DNA from: Streptomyces sclerotialus
Lineage (GTDB): Bacteria; Actinomycetota; Actinomycetes; Streptomycetales; Streptomycetaceae
Length of the DNA: 64,000 bases
Assembly: GCA_000719105.1 (NCBI GenBank)
Contig: JODX01000004.1
Location: 186,001-250,000, forward strand
Reading direction: 5' to 3'
Position 1 is the first letter of the stretch. Each line of letters starts with the position of its first letter. The translations under genes were made by a program, and so were the position numbers. Below the pieces are notes generated by a model. That model was not told where the DNA came from and made no database searches. It saw only the letters and a program-made list of their open reading frames with translations. Positions 50,701 to 58,678 of this stretch are shown here, piece after piece.

Positions 50701-50970
50701 TCCCAGACGCGGCTCGGGCTCGTCCGCGCCCTGCGCGCGCTGGACCGCACCGACCGCGCGTCCGACGAGTGCGCCCGGCTGCTGGAGCGCGCGGAACGGC
50801 GGGCCGACCAGTACATGGAAGGGCTCGCCCGGCACCAGCGGGGGCTGCTGCTGGCGGACGAGGGACGCTCCGACGAGGCGTACGCGGAGTGGGCGGTGGC
50901 GCTGCGGGTGCTCGACGGGACGGACTCGCCGGTGGTGGGAAAGCTGCGGGACCTGCTGGCGGACCGCTGA
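47734..50970 (+). CDS. SARP-NB-ARC-TPR transcriptional regulator (AfsR/SARP family)
   Basis: A 1078-aa regulator. Residues 1-95 form the OmpR-like winged helix (LRFGLLGPPELYDADG..MRALLVALLLEPGRAVP). Residues 100-270 are the bacterial transcriptional activation domain, followed by a low-complexity Gly/Pro/Glu linker of about 90 residues. The NB-ARC ATPase has P-loop SGMAGVGKSALALH (near 408) and Walker B TLMVLDDA, and the C-terminal third is TPR-rich (LEQAL-like repeats from about 840). AfsR-type proteins activate secondary metabolism after an ATP-driven switch. No biosynthetic cluster adjoins it. I chose ATG 47734; the frame is open to 47659. Confidence 0.92.
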   Translation: MRYGLRFGLLGPPELYDADGGVRPIGSGKMRALLVALLLEPGRAVPVESLKDALWGGAPPPSAHASLQNHVTRLRRLLDDPERLRAVPPGYLLRVGEGELDVRVFEAHVAAARSAHTERDWARTVREAGAALVLWRGSPLGGLPADFGGQAFVQRLEEARLLVLEWRYEAELRLAEGAAQTSAEERAGAEPGAGPARLAALGPELAALVAEHPLREAFHRLLMLVLYRTGRQAEALAVHRDLRARLVEELGVEPGPAVRDAHLKILREAPAGEAAGLPGTSVTSGTSGDLRAAVNGTLAERAPGAGTSGEGRPAKGNPGEGTPVNGSPAKEAAAHGDDEHGDNAHGDVTGTVTVVTGRTNERPRPAQLPAAPAHFTGRHDTLAALRRAVDVGVRPADRSPAVAIVSGMAGVGKSALALHVAHELAERFPDGQLYVNLHGATPGMTPVGPSQALATLLRDLGTEPRSIPEHPDEAAALLRSTLAPTRTLMVLDDAAHAAQVRPLLPAGAGCAVIVTSRSPLTALDGAHRFPLVPLSDEESAALLRAVSGRDGLDGAHPLVELAGRLPLALRIVAARLAARRALTPDALAGQLAATGGRLHHLEYDDLSVRRSLAVAHDALRVSEREEDRDAALTLHRIGALDIPAYGAPLIARLNGTGERRAEAALDRLVDVALLEETTYGRYVPHDLVREFARELSADGVTGGGVVGDALRWYADRARQSLIALLPPGYERDERLLPTAGEASPVDTRPFPSAEAAFAWGDRELLNIVALVERCAQAGADGTGTDPSALVPALVRHLFPYLQRSGRLAELDVLGRIALDVARSTGDDAAEAFALTDRAGLHFMSGRLTEALALNDQGLDLWRGLGAVSCIRRCLNNRGLLLESLGRYAESEETLRQSLELSRQLGDPYGQAVTFSHLGNLLKHTDARAAIVHHQRSLALGEVSGSVLVRHTAHCNIGYAHLRLGEPDRAVRSFEQALAILGDDEDWGGESQTRLGLVRALRALDRTDRASDECARLLERAERRADQYMEGLARHQRGLLLADEGRSDEAYAEWAVALRVLDGTDSPVVGKLRDLLADR

Positions 50971-50994
50971 ACCGGCGCGGCGGTGCCGGTGCCC

Positions 50995-52716
50995 TCACTT
51001 GGCGTCGGCATAGCACTCCACCACCGTCGTGGTGAAGGGAAACCGCACCGGCGTCCGGCCGAACGTGAGCCGGCCCGCCAGGTCGGACGCCTCCCCGATC
51101 GCCGCGACCACCGCCTCGGCCTCCTCCTCGGGACAGTGCACGATCACCTCGTCGTGCTGGAAGAAGACCAGCTCGGCCGCCATGTCCGCCAGCGCGCGGC
51201 GGAGGGCGGCGAGGAGGAGCAGCGCCCAGTCGGCGGCGCTGCCCTGGACGACGAAGTTACGGGCGAAGCGGCCCCGGGCGCGGGAGTCCGTGGAGGCGTA
51301 ACCGGGGGTCCACTCCTGGCCGGTGCCGGTGCCGGTGCCCACGGAAGCCCCCGCGGGTTCGTCCTGCGGGATGCCCGCCTCCTCCGCGGCGGCGTCCGCT
51401 CCGGGCCCGGCCGCCGGCGGGCTCGTACGGCCCAGCCAGGTGCGTACGAGCCGGCCCTCCTCGCCCGCGCGGGCCGCGTCGTCGACGTACGCGACGGCCC
51501 TGGGGAAGCGGCGGCGGAGCGCGGCGAGGTTCTTCAGGCCGTCCCCCGACGTCTGCCCGTACACCGCGCCGAGCACGGCGAGTTTGGCCTGCGCGCGGTC
51601 GCCCGCGAAGGCCCGGTCGGAGACCTCCTGGTACAGGTCGCTCGTGCGGCTCGCGACGTCCATCAGGGCGGGGTCGCGGGAGATCGCCGCGAGCACGCGG
51701 GGCTCCATCTGGTCGGCGTCGGCCACGACGAGCCGCCAGCCGGGGTCGGCCACGCACGCGCGGCGGACCACCTTGGGGATCTGGAGGGCGCCACCGCCGT
51801 TGGTGACCCAGCGCCCGGTGACCGTGCCGCCCGCGAGGAACTCGGGCCGGAACCGGCCGTCCCGCACCCAGTCCTGAAGCCACGACCAGCCGTGGGCGAC
51901 CCAGATGCGGTACAGCCTCTTGTACTCGAGCAGGGGCCGTACGGCGGGGTGGTCGACGGACTCGATCTCCCAGCGGCGCGTGGACCGGACCTTGGTCCCG
52001 GCCTGCGCGAACGCCTTGATCACGTCCGCGGGGAGGTCGGGCCGTACCCGTCTGCCGAACGCCCCGGACACCTCGTCGGCGAGCTCGGCCAGCCGGCGGG
52101 GCTCGCCGACGCCCGCGTACCGCTCGCCGAGCAGTTCGTGCAGGAGCCGGCGGTGCACGTCGGGGCTCCAGGGCAGGCCGGCGTGGTTCATCTCGGCGGC
52201 GACCAGCGTGCCGGCCGACTCGGCGGCGGTCAGCAGCCGCATGCGGTCGGGACGGTCGGTGGCGTCGTGCCGCCGCTGCTGGTCCGCGTACACCTCGACC
52301 AGGTCCGTGAGGGGTACGTGCGCGGGGCGGGGTTCGAACAGCGGGGTCTGGGCGCCCGGCTCGGCGGAGCGCTGGGGCGGATCCGGGGGGACCGGGGCGC
52401 CGCGCAGCCGGGCGAGCGCCGCGGCGGCCGAGCGGGGTTCGCCGTGGCGTCCCTCGTGGCCGAGCAGCAGGTTCTCGGCGACCTCGATGTCGTAGCACCG
52501 CTCCACGCGCACTCCCGCCGCGACCAGACGCGGATACGTCCCGGCGGTCGACCGCCACACCCAGCGGGCGACCCCCGGCCGGTTCCGCACGGCGGTGACC
52601 GGGTCCGGCTCGCGCCGCACGGGTCCCGCGAGCAGCCCGTCGGGGCCGAGCGGGGCGACGTCCACGCCCCCGTCCTCGGCCTCGGCGAGAGCCCAGCGAG
52701 CCCAGCGGTCGGTCAT
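50995..52716 (-). CDS. Family A DNA polymerase / 3'-5' exonuclease-like protein
   Basis: A 573-aa, short PolA relative without a 5' nuclease. The N-terminal 180 residues are a shrunken exonuclease-like domain. The polymerase domain has motif A VVADADQMEPRVLA, the O-helix region RAQAKLAVLGAVYGQTSGDGL and motif C FFQHDEVIVHCPEEE, so both catalytic acidic residues are present. Motif A has Q-M-E in place of the S-Q-I-E of Pol I, and the O-helix lacks the usual RRxxKxxNFGxxYG string in full, suggesting a specialised or weak polymerase. The start is ATG 52716 (MTDRWARW); the frame is open to 52746. It is convergent with the SARP gene, only 24 nt away. Confidence 0.85.
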   Translation of the reverse strand: MTDRWARWALAEAEDGGVDVAPLGPDGLLAGPVRREPDPVTAVRNRPGVARWVWRSTAGTYPRLVAAGVRVERCYDIEVAENLLLGHEGRHGEPRSAAAALARLRGAPVPPDPPQRSAEPGAQTPLFEPRPAHVPLTDLVEVYADQQRRHDATDRPDRMRLLTAAESAGTLVAAEMNHAGLPWSPDVHRRLLHELLGERYAGVGEPRRLAELADEVSGAFGRRVRPDLPADVIKAFAQAGTKVRSTRRWEIESVDHPAVRPLLEYKRLYRIWVAHGWSWLQDWVRDGRFRPEFLAGGTVTGRWVTNGGGALQIPKVVRRACVADPGWRLVVADADQMEPRVLAAISRDPALMDVASRTSDLYQEVSDRAFAGDRAQAKLAVLGAVYGQTSGDGLKNLAALRRRFPRAVAYVDDAARAGEEGRLVRTWLGRTSPPAAGPGADAAAEEAGIPQDEPAGASVGTGTGTGQEWTPGYASTDSRARGRFARNFVVQGSAADWALLLLAALRRALADMAAELVFFQHDEVIVHCPEEEAEAVVAAIGEASDLAGRLTFGRTPVRFPFTTTVVECYADAK

Positions 52717-52773
52717 GGGTGCGAGTGTGACAGGGGGGTCTGACAACGGGGCCGCGCCGCTTCGCCTGCTTCC

Positions 52774-52809
52774 CCCTGCTCCCTCTGCTCCCTCTGCTCC
52801 CTCTGCTCC
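52774..52809. repeat. Four tandem 9-bp repeats (CTCTGCTCC)
   Basis: CCCTGCTCC followed by three exact CTCTGCTCC units lies between the polymerase start and the stop of the Clp_N gene. The strong purine/pyrimidine strand bias (all pyrimidine apart from one G per unit on the plus strand) could favour slippage or a triplex. Confidence 0.85.
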
Positions 52810-52811
52810 TC

Positions 52812-53552
52812 CTACGCCTCCTTCGTCGTACTCGCCTCCTCCGTGATCGCCCGCAGCGCCTGCACGACGTTCTCCTCCGTCGTGTCCTTCCGCACGCCCA
52901 GCCCGCTGAGCACTCCGTCCCCGTTCTCGAACTCCAGCAGGGCGAGCAGGATGTGCTCGGTGCCGATGTAGTTGTGGCCGAGGCGCAGGGCTTCGCGGAA
53001 GGTGAGTTCGAGGACCTTCTTGGCGTCCGCGCCGTAGGGGAGGAGCTCGGGCACCTCGGCGGACGCCGGAGGCAGTGCGGCCGCCGCCGCCGCGCGGACC
53101 GCGTCCAGGGTGACCCCCTGGGCGGTGATCGCCTTGGCCGCGAGGCCCTCGGGCTCGCTGAGGAGACCCAGGACGAGGTGCGCGGGAAGGCCTTCGGTGT
53201 TGCCCGCGGCCTTTGCCTCGTTGTGCGCGGCCACGACCACGTTGCGGGCCCGGGGGGTGTAGCGGCTGAAGCCCTGGCTGGGGTCGAGGTCGGCCTCGGC
53301 CTTCGGCACGAAGCGCTTCTGGGCCGCCTGCCTGGTGACCCCCATGCTCTTGCCGATCTCGGTCCAGGACGCGCCCGAGCGCCGGGCCTGGTCCACGAAG
53401 TGGCCGATCAGGTGGTCGGCCACGTCACCGAGGTGGTCGGCGGCGATCACCGCGTCCTCGAGCTGGTCGAGGGGCTGGGGGTGGACCTTCTTGATGGCTT
53501 CGATCAGGTCATCGAGGCGAATGGACGCCGTGACCAAGGGGTTCGTCGTCAT
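52812..53552 (-). CDS. Clp N-domain protein with internal helix-turn-helix
   Basis: A 246-aa protein joining a DNA-binding helix-turn-helix (SWTEIGKSMGVTRQAAQKRF, about residues 62-81) to a double Clp_N domain (ARNVVVAAHNEAKAAGN.., EALRLGHNYIGTEHILLALL) like the substrate/adaptor domain of ClpC, but with no ATPase. It could be a regulator that senses ClpC clients or antagonises the protease. The ATG at 53552 begins 6 nt after a -10 hexamer, so the mRNA should be leaderless. Two matching inverted repeats overlap its promoter, implying autoregulation. It is divergent from the DUF2786 gene. Confidence 0.85.
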   Translation of the reverse strand: MTTNPLVTASIRLDDLIEAIKKVHPQPLDQLEDAVIAADHLGDVADHLIGHFVDQARRSGASWTEIGKSMGVTRQAAQKRFVPKAEADLDPSQGFSRYTPRARNVVVAAHNEAKAAGNTEGLPAHLVLGLLSEPEGLAAKAITAQGVTLDAVRAAAAAALPPASAEVPELLPYGADAKKVLELTFREALRLGHNYIGTEHILLALLEFENGDGVLSGLGVRKDTTEENVVQALRAITEEASTTKEA

Positions 53553-53553
53553 G

Positions 53554-53599
53554 TGTCAACCGTAGGTTGACACCGGATGACCGTCAACCCCGAGTTGAC
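53554..53599. promoter_or_regulatory. Twin operator GTCAAC-N5-GTTGAC on a leaderless promoter
   Basis: Site 1 is TGTCAACCGTAGGTTGACA (53554-53572); site 2 is GTCAACCCCGAGTTGAC (53583-53599). Both are GTCAAC-N5-GTTGAC and their centres are 28 bp apart. On the minus strand, TTGACG and TACGGT form a -35/-10 pair with exactly 17 bp spacing, each inside one site, and ATG 53552 follows 6 nt after TACGGT. Site 2 may also repress the DUF2786 gene. Confidence 0.8.
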
Positions 53600-53646
53600 A
53601 GTCGCACGCTTTTCGATGGCGGACGGCGGCATGTCACGATCGACGC

Positions 53647-54831
53647 GTGAGTACGACCAGCACGGTGGACAGCGCCTTCGGCACCGCCCTGTACGCCGAC
53701 ACCGACGCCGCCCTGGACACGGGGGCCTCACTGCTCGCCGCCGACCCGTCCGCCGACCCGGAGGTCGCACGCCGGGGGCGCGAGTTCGTCGCCGCGGCCT
53801 GGCGGCGCGGCTGGCAGCCCGCCGACGTCGTCCGGATCGTGCGGCGCGAGCTCGACGACCACCACGTACGCCTCGTCGCCCGGCTGATCCTCGACGAGCA
53901 GGGGCACCCCGCGCGCGAAGAGGCCGGACACGGTCCCCGCTGGGCCGCCCAGCTCGCGGAACTGGACGGGTTGGCGCCGCCGCCCCGCACCGACCGCTTC
54001 TCGCAGGCCACCGCCGTACTGGAGCTGTACCGGCTGCTCCTGCGCCTGCCCGCCCTCGAACCGCTCGACGAGGCGCATGCGCCCCGCAGCTCCCCGGAGC
54101 GTCCGTCCGGGGACACCCGCATGCTGTCCCGTATCCGCGCCCTCCTCGCCAAGGCCGAGGCCACCGGTTTCCCCGAGGAGGCGGAGGCGCTCAGCGCGAA
54201 GGCGCAGGAGCTGATGGTGCGGCACAGCATCGACGAGGCGCTGCTCGCCGCGCGGACTCGCGACCCCGGCGCGCCGGGAGCCTGCCGGATCGGCGTCGAC
54301 CCGCCGTACGAGACGGCCAAGGCGGTGCTGCTCGACGCGGTCGCGCGCGCGAACCGCTGCCAGGCCGTGTGGAACGAGGCCCTCGGTTTCTCCACGGTCG
54401 TCGGCTTCGAACCCGACCTGGAGGCGGTCGAACTCCTCCACACCTCACTCCTCGTGCAGGCCACGACCGCGATGACGAAGGCGGAAGCGGCGCAGAGGGC
54501 GGGCGGAAGAAAGCGTACGAAGACGTTCCGGCAGTCCTTCCTGGCGGCGTACGCGCACCGGATCGGCGACCGGCTGGCGGCGGTCGCCGAGGCGCAGACG
54601 GAGGCGGAGGCGTCCGGGAGCCAGGCCGGAGGGGCGCCCGGGGAAACGCCCGGGCCGGAGCTGCTGCCCGTCCTGGCCGCCCGCGACCTGGCCGTCCACG
54701 AGCAGGTCACGCGCCTGTTCCCGGACACGGTCACCACGCGCGTGCGCGGGGTGAGCGACGAGGCCGGCTGGCATCAGGGTGCCGAGGCGGCGGACCGTGC
54801 CCGGCTCGCGGCCCGGCCCGGGCTGCCGTGA
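53647..54831 (+). CDS. DUF2786 domain protein
   Basis: A 394-aa soluble protein. The DUF2786 motif MLSRIRALLAKAEATGFPEEAEALSAKAQELMVRHSID is at about residues 158-196. The N-terminal part has a helical repeat (VARRGREFVAAAWRRGWQPADVVRIVRREL), and the C-terminal part includes AAYAHRIGDRL. Function is unknown for the family; some members occur near phage or mobile genes, which is not the case here. Start at GTG 53647, six bases after CACGAT, without a ribosome site. It shares the operator region with the Clp_N-HTH gene and may be its regulatory target. Confidence 0.8.
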   Translation: MSTTSTVDSAFGTALYADTDAALDTGASLLAADPSADPEVARRGREFVAAAWRRGWQPADVVRIVRRELDDHHVRLVARLILDEQGHPAREEAGHGPRWAAQLAELDGLAPPPRTDRFSQATAVLELYRLLLRLPALEPLDEAHAPRSSPERPSGDTRMLSRIRALLAKAEATGFPEEAEALSAKAQELMVRHSIDEALLAARTRDPGAPGACRIGVDPPYETAKAVLLDAVARANRCQAVWNEALGFSTVVGFEPDLEAVELLHTSLLVQATTAMTKAEAAQRAGGRKRTKTFRQSFLAAYAHRIGDRLAAVAEAQTEAEASGSQAGGAPGETPGPELLPVLAARDLAVHEQVTRLFPDTVTTRVRGVSDEAGWHQGAEAADRARLAARPGLP

Positions 54832-54874
54832 GCGGGCGTCCGCGCCCCGCCCGCTCCCGTCGCCGCGGGCGGTC

Positions 54875-55420
54875 TCAGTCGCCCGACGGCAGGAACGCGC
54901 TCACCGTCATGTCCAGCTCTTCCGCGGACTTCACGGCGACCTCCGCGTCCGGCCACTCGTGGCTTTGCGCCGCGCCGCCGCCGGGCAGCCGGAACTCCAC
55001 GCGGTCCGGCAGGACGGCCTGCTCCGGGTCGTCCGTGGCCCCGCGCACGTAGGTGATCGTGAAGGACGCCGTCGCGGACTCGTCCAGGGTCAGCTTCGGC
55101 TCCGCGGCGCCCTCCTCCGTGCTGACGGTCCAGGAGGTGTCACCGCTGTGCACCTCGGTGGCGGGGACGCCCTGGAGCGTGCAGGTGCTGCCGGTGTTGG
55201 TGAGGGTGACGGGGATGTTGCCCGTGTCCCCGGCGGCGGGTGCGGCATTGCTGGGTCCGAAGCCGACCGTCAGCCGATCGGCCTCGCAGGCGGCGAGCGC
55301 ACCGCCGGCGGCGCTCGTCGCGGGGCCCTCGTCGGGTGTGCCGGAAGTGCCGCCACCACAGGCGGTCAGGGCGAGGGCGGCCACGAGGGCGGCGGTGACG
55401 GCGGCGGGCGTGGTGCGCAT
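54875..55420 (-). CDS. DUF4232 lipoprotein
   Basis: A 181-aa secreted lipoprotein with signal peptide MRTTPAAVTAALVAALALTAC (lipobox LTAC) and a beta-sandwich DUF4232 domain: the conserved Cys pair (LAACEADRL, GSTCTLQG) and GNIPVTLTNTGS are visible. Members are frequent in Streptomyces, usually of unknown function. I chose ATG 55420, with GGGGGAA upstream; the longer open frame to 55690 has no signal-peptide logic. It is convergent with the DUF2786 gene. Confidence 0.88.
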   Translation of the reverse strand: MRTTPAAVTAALVAALALTACGGGTSGTPDEGPATSAAGGALAACEADRLTVGFGPSNAAPAAGDTGNIPVTLTNTGSTCTLQGVPATEVHSGDTSWTVSTEEGAAEPKLTLDESATASFTITYVRGATDDPEQAVLPDRVEFRLPGGGAAQSHEWPDAEVAVKSAEELDMTVSAFLPSGD

Positions 55421-55571
55421 GGGTTCCCCCGGGTCGGGTAAGGGACGGTGTGCTCCGACGATCATCACGCGGTGCGGATGGTGAAGCTTCACATCACCCG
55501 CCCAGGCGACCGGCCGCGGGGTGGGGCGACGCCGCGTATGACCGAAACGTCCTGTATGAGTCCCCTGCCCG

Positions 55572-55577
55572 TACGCT
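55572..55577 (+). promoter_or_regulatory. -10-like hexamer of a leaderless FUSC gene
   Basis: TACGCT ends 7 nt before ATG 55585; no ribosome site is present. Confidence 0.45.
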
Positions 55578-55584
55578 GAAGTGG

Positions 55585-57711
55585 ATGAGCTGGTTCCGGG
55601 CGCTGAAGGAGACCGGCCGCTCGGGACTGACGGTCGAGCGCAAGCGTCTCGAGCCGCTGGTCGCGGTGCGGGCCGCGGCAGGGCTGGCAATCATGATCGG
55701 GTTCAGCCTGTGGGCGTTCGGGCCCCTGGCCGCGGCCAGCTCGGCGTTCGGGGCGTTCCAGGCGGCGATGGCCACGTTCCAGCGCAGCTGGCGCCCGCGC
55801 CCCACACTCGCCCTCGTCTCCGGCGCGACCCTCGCCGTCTCGACCTTCCTCGGCTACGTCACGATCTCCCGTCTGCCGCTGTTCCTGGTCCTGCTGATGG
55901 TGTGGACGTTCCTGGCCGGTCTGGCCTGGGGGGCGGGGCCCACGACCGGACTGATCGCCGCCTCGAACGTGGCGATCATGCTCATCACCATCACCCTGCC
56001 GACCTCGGTGGCGGAAGCCGCGGGCCACGCCGCGATCATGATCGTGGGCGGTCTGGTGCAGGCCGCGCTGATCGTCCTCTTCCCGGTACGCCGCTGGGGT
56101 GCCCAGCGCGACGCGCTCGCCGACGCCCTGGCCGCCGAGGCCGACTACGCCCGCCGCCTCCGCCACGACCCGGTGGCCCGCTTCGACCCCGAGCCCCTGA
56201 TGGCGGCCCGCGACGCGGCCACGCTGACGCCCCGCCAGGCCCGCACCCGGCCCGCCGAACTCCGCGGCTCCCGCCTCCTCGCCGAGCGCATCCGGCCCGT
56301 CCTCGCCTCCCTCGCCGATCCGGCGCTGGGCGTCCCCGAAGAGGGCCGGGCACGCGACCGCGTCCGCGAACTCCTCGCCGCCGCGGCCACCGTCCTGGAC
56401 GCGTCGGCCTCCGCGATCCGCCACGGCGGAGAGGTCGACGTCCCGCCGGCCGCGCTCGCCGCGCTCCGCACCCCGGACACGGGCGCGATCCTGCAGGGCG
56501 CGTCGGCCCGGGCGGCGACCCGGCTCGGCACGCTGCTGCAGGACGTCGTCGAGACGGCGGGCGGCTCACACGCCGACAGCCACCGCCCGCACGCCCGGAC
56601 CCTGCGGCGCCCCTCGCTCCTCGGCCTGATCCCCGTCACCCTGCGCGCCATGCGCGGGGAGCTCCGCCGGGACTCCCCGATCACCCGCCACGCCGCGCGC
56701 ATCACCGCCGTCGCCGTCGCCGGCTACCTCATCGGTACGGCCCTGCCCTTCGGCCACGGCTACTGGGCCCCGCTGACCGCGGTCATGACCATGCGCCCCG
56801 ACTTCTCGCAGACGTACAGCCGCGCGGTCGCCCGCTTCGGCGGCACCCTGATCGGCATCGCCCTGGCGACGGGCATCGTCCAGGTGGCGCACCCGGGAAC
56901 GTATCTGTCGGGCGCCCTCGCCGTGCTGAGCGCGGGCCTGACGTACCTCCTGATGCGCACCGGCCAGATCGCGGCCCAGGCCTGTATCGCCGCGTACGTG
57001 GTCTTCCTGCTCGGCATGGGCGGCGAGGCATGGACGCAGACGGTGACGGAACGCCTGCTGCTCACCCTCGCCGGCGGCCTCCTCGCGATGCTCGCGTACG
57101 CCGTCTACCCGGCCTGGGAGACCCCGCGGCTGCGCACCCGCCTCGCCGACTGGCTGGCCGCGACGGGCAGATACGCGGGGGCGGTGGTCGGCCGGTACGC
57201 CGCTCCCGGCGACCCCGCCCGCTCCGCCCACGACGTGCGCGAGGCCCTGCTGGCCGGCCGGGCCGCCCGCATGGACTGGCACACCGCGGTCGCCCGCGCC
57301 GAGAACGAGCCCGTACGCCACCGGGGTCTGTCCCGGACCGCCGCCGAGGAGGCCGAGGAGGCGGTCGCCCAGTTCGGCCGTGTCGCCATGCTGCTGGAGG
57401 CCCACATCCCCGGCCGGGACGCGCCCCCGAACCCGGCGGCCGCCCGTTTCGCCGAAGTCCTGCGCACGGTCACGGACCGGGGCGCGAGGGCCGTACGCGA
57501 GCGCCGGGTCCCCCGCTGGGACGGGGCGCGCGAGGCGCTGGCGGCCTGGGACGCCCAGGACGCCGGGCGCGAGAAGGCGGCAGAGGATGCGGCGACGGAC
57601 ACCGGCGCGGTCGTACGGCTCGGAGCCGCACTCCTCCTGGAGGCGCTGGACGATCTCTCCGAGGCCCTCGACACGGGCGCACCGCCGATGTCGGTGCGCG
57701 GGGACCCCTGA
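55585..57711 (+). CDS. FUSC-family aromatic acid exporter-like membrane protein
   Basis: A 708-aa inner membrane protein with two groups of about six hydrophobic helices (near 28-170 and 370-500), separated by a soluble helical region, the layout of the fusaric acid resistance/YccS-YhfK family. LPFGHGYWAPLTAVMTMRPDFSQTYSRAVAR is the conserved second-half signature. Such proteins export aromatic acids or organic anions, alone in Gram-positives. The start at 55585 lies seven bases after TACGCT. It ends six bases from the convergent lipoprotein gene. The substrate is unknown. Confidence 0.88.
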   Translation: MSWFRALKETGRSGLTVERKRLEPLVAVRAAAGLAIMIGFSLWAFGPLAAASSAFGAFQAAMATFQRSWRPRPTLALVSGATLAVSTFLGYVTISRLPLFLVLLMVWTFLAGLAWGAGPTTGLIAASNVAIMLITITLPTSVAEAAGHAAIMIVGGLVQAALIVLFPVRRWGAQRDALADALAAEADYARRLRHDPVARFDPEPLMAARDAATLTPRQARTRPAELRGSRLLAERIRPVLASLADPALGVPEEGRARDRVRELLAAAATVLDASASAIRHGGEVDVPPAALAALRTPDTGAILQGASARAATRLGTLLQDVVETAGGSHADSHRPHARTLRRPSLLGLIPVTLRAMRGELRRDSPITRHAARITAVAVAGYLIGTALPFGHGYWAPLTAVMTMRPDFSQTYSRAVARFGGTLIGIALATGIVQVAHPGTYLSGALAVLSAGLTYLLMRTGQIAAQACIAAYVVFLLGMGGEAWTQTVTERLLLTLAGGLLAMLAYAVYPAWETPRLRTRLADWLAATGRYAGAVVGRYAAPGDPARSAHDVREALLAGRAARMDWHTAVARAENEPVRHRGLSRTAAEEAEEAVAQFGRVAMLLEAHIPGRDAPPNPAAARFAEVLRTVTDRGARAVRERRVPRWDGAREALAAWDAQDAGREKAAEDAATDTGAVVRLGAALLLEALDDLSEALDTGAPPMSVRGDP

Positions 57712-57717
57712 TCCCTC

Positions 57718-58254
57718 TCAGGAGCCGAGCCCCACCGTCGGCAGCCCCGACGGCAGCGAACCGCCCTCCGCCTTCCGGTACGTCTCCTTGCCGGCGCCGC
57801 CCTCCCACGTCACCGTGAGGCTGTCGGCGTCCACGGAGCCGACCGTGCCGTCGGTCCGCTCGCCGTTGCCGTCCCCGCACTTCAGGCGGATCACGCGCAG
57901 GCCGGCCTCCTCCTTGACGCTGCCGCTGCACACGGATCCACCGGTCTCGAACACCGCGGCCTGCCCACCGGTGATGAACAACGCCACCGCCTTGCCGTCC
58001 GCCGTGGTCAGCCAGCTGCCCTCGAGCTCCCCTCCCGTCCCGGGGGTGCCGGCGCTTTCCGAGCCGCCGGAGCCACCGGAGTCACCGCCCGTGCCGGTGG
58101 TCTCCGTCGCGCGGGACGTCGGCGAGGACGTCCCGTCGGCGGAGCCGCCGTCACCGTCACCGCCGGTGCATCCCGTCAGGACGAGCGCGGCCGCCAGTCC
58201 GGCCGCCGCTGCCGCGTTACGCGCCCGCCGGAGCGGGAAGGTCGCCGTGGTCAC
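57718..58254 (-). CDS. Small lipoprotein with Gly/Ser/Thr linker
   Basis: A 178-aa lipoprotein: the signal peptide ends LVLTGC, followed by a 45-residue Gly/Ser/Thr linker (TGTGGDSGGSGGSESAGT) that should hold the C-terminal beta domain away from the membrane. That domain has two Cys (GGSVCSGS, RLKCGDG), probably a disulfide. No family function is known to me. It lies downstream of the zinc-free rpsN on the same strand, 98 nt away, so read-through from the Zur-controlled promoter is possible. Confidence 0.82.
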   Translation of the reverse strand: MTTATFPLRRARNAAAAAGLAAALVLTGCTGGDGDGGSADGTSSPTSRATETTGTGGDSGGSGGSESAGTPGTGGELEGSWLTTADGKAVALFITGGQAAVFETGGSVCSGSVKEEAGLRVIRLKCGDGNGERTDGTVGSVDADSLTVTWEGGAGKETYRKAEGGSLPSGLPTVGLGS

Positions 58255-58352
58255 CGAGGTCCCCCAAAAGGGTGCGTGTGGGCGTGCTGTCGCCGCACCA
58301 ACAGCCGCAAGCTACCAGCCACCGGCCGCAACCTCACGGGGTACGACGGCCC

Positions 58353-58658
58353 TCACCAGGAGGACTTGCGCACCCCCGGCAGGAACCCGGCGTGCGCCTG
58401 CTCCCGCAGGTTCACCCGGGACAGCCCGAAGGTCCTCAGGTAGCCGCGCGGGCGGCCGTCCACCTGGTCGCGGTTGCGCACCCGCGTGGCGCTCGCGTCG
58501 CGGGGCTGGCGGCGCAGCTCCCGCTGCGCGGCTTCCCGCTCGGCCGCCGTGGTGGACGGCCTGCGGATGATCTCTTTCAGCTCGGCCCGCCGGGCCGCGT
58601 ACCGCTCGACGGTCGCCCGCCGCTTCTCGTTCTTCGCGATCTTGCTCTGCTTCGCCAT
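58353..58658 (-). CDS. rpsN: 30S ribosomal protein S14, zinc-free form
   Basis: A 101-aa S14 paralogue: [21 protein letters not shown], then [39 protein letters not shown]. It has no Cys at all, so it is the C-minus type that replaces zinc-binding S14 when zinc is short. It follows rpmB by 20 nt in the leftward half of the Zur-controlled cluster. Confidence 0.96.
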   Translation of the reverse strand: MAKQSKIAKNEKRRATVERYAARRAELKEIIRRPSTTAAEREAAQRELRRQPRDASATRVRNRDQVDGRPRGYLRTFGLSRVNLREQAHAGFLPGVRKSSW

Positions 58659-58678
58659 GTCCGGTTCCGTCCTCGCCC

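Noticed and set aside
50971-50994. Missing terminator between the SARP and polymerase genes
   Set aside because: The gap is only 24 nt between convergent genes; overlapping 3' ends are common and need not signal anything unusual.
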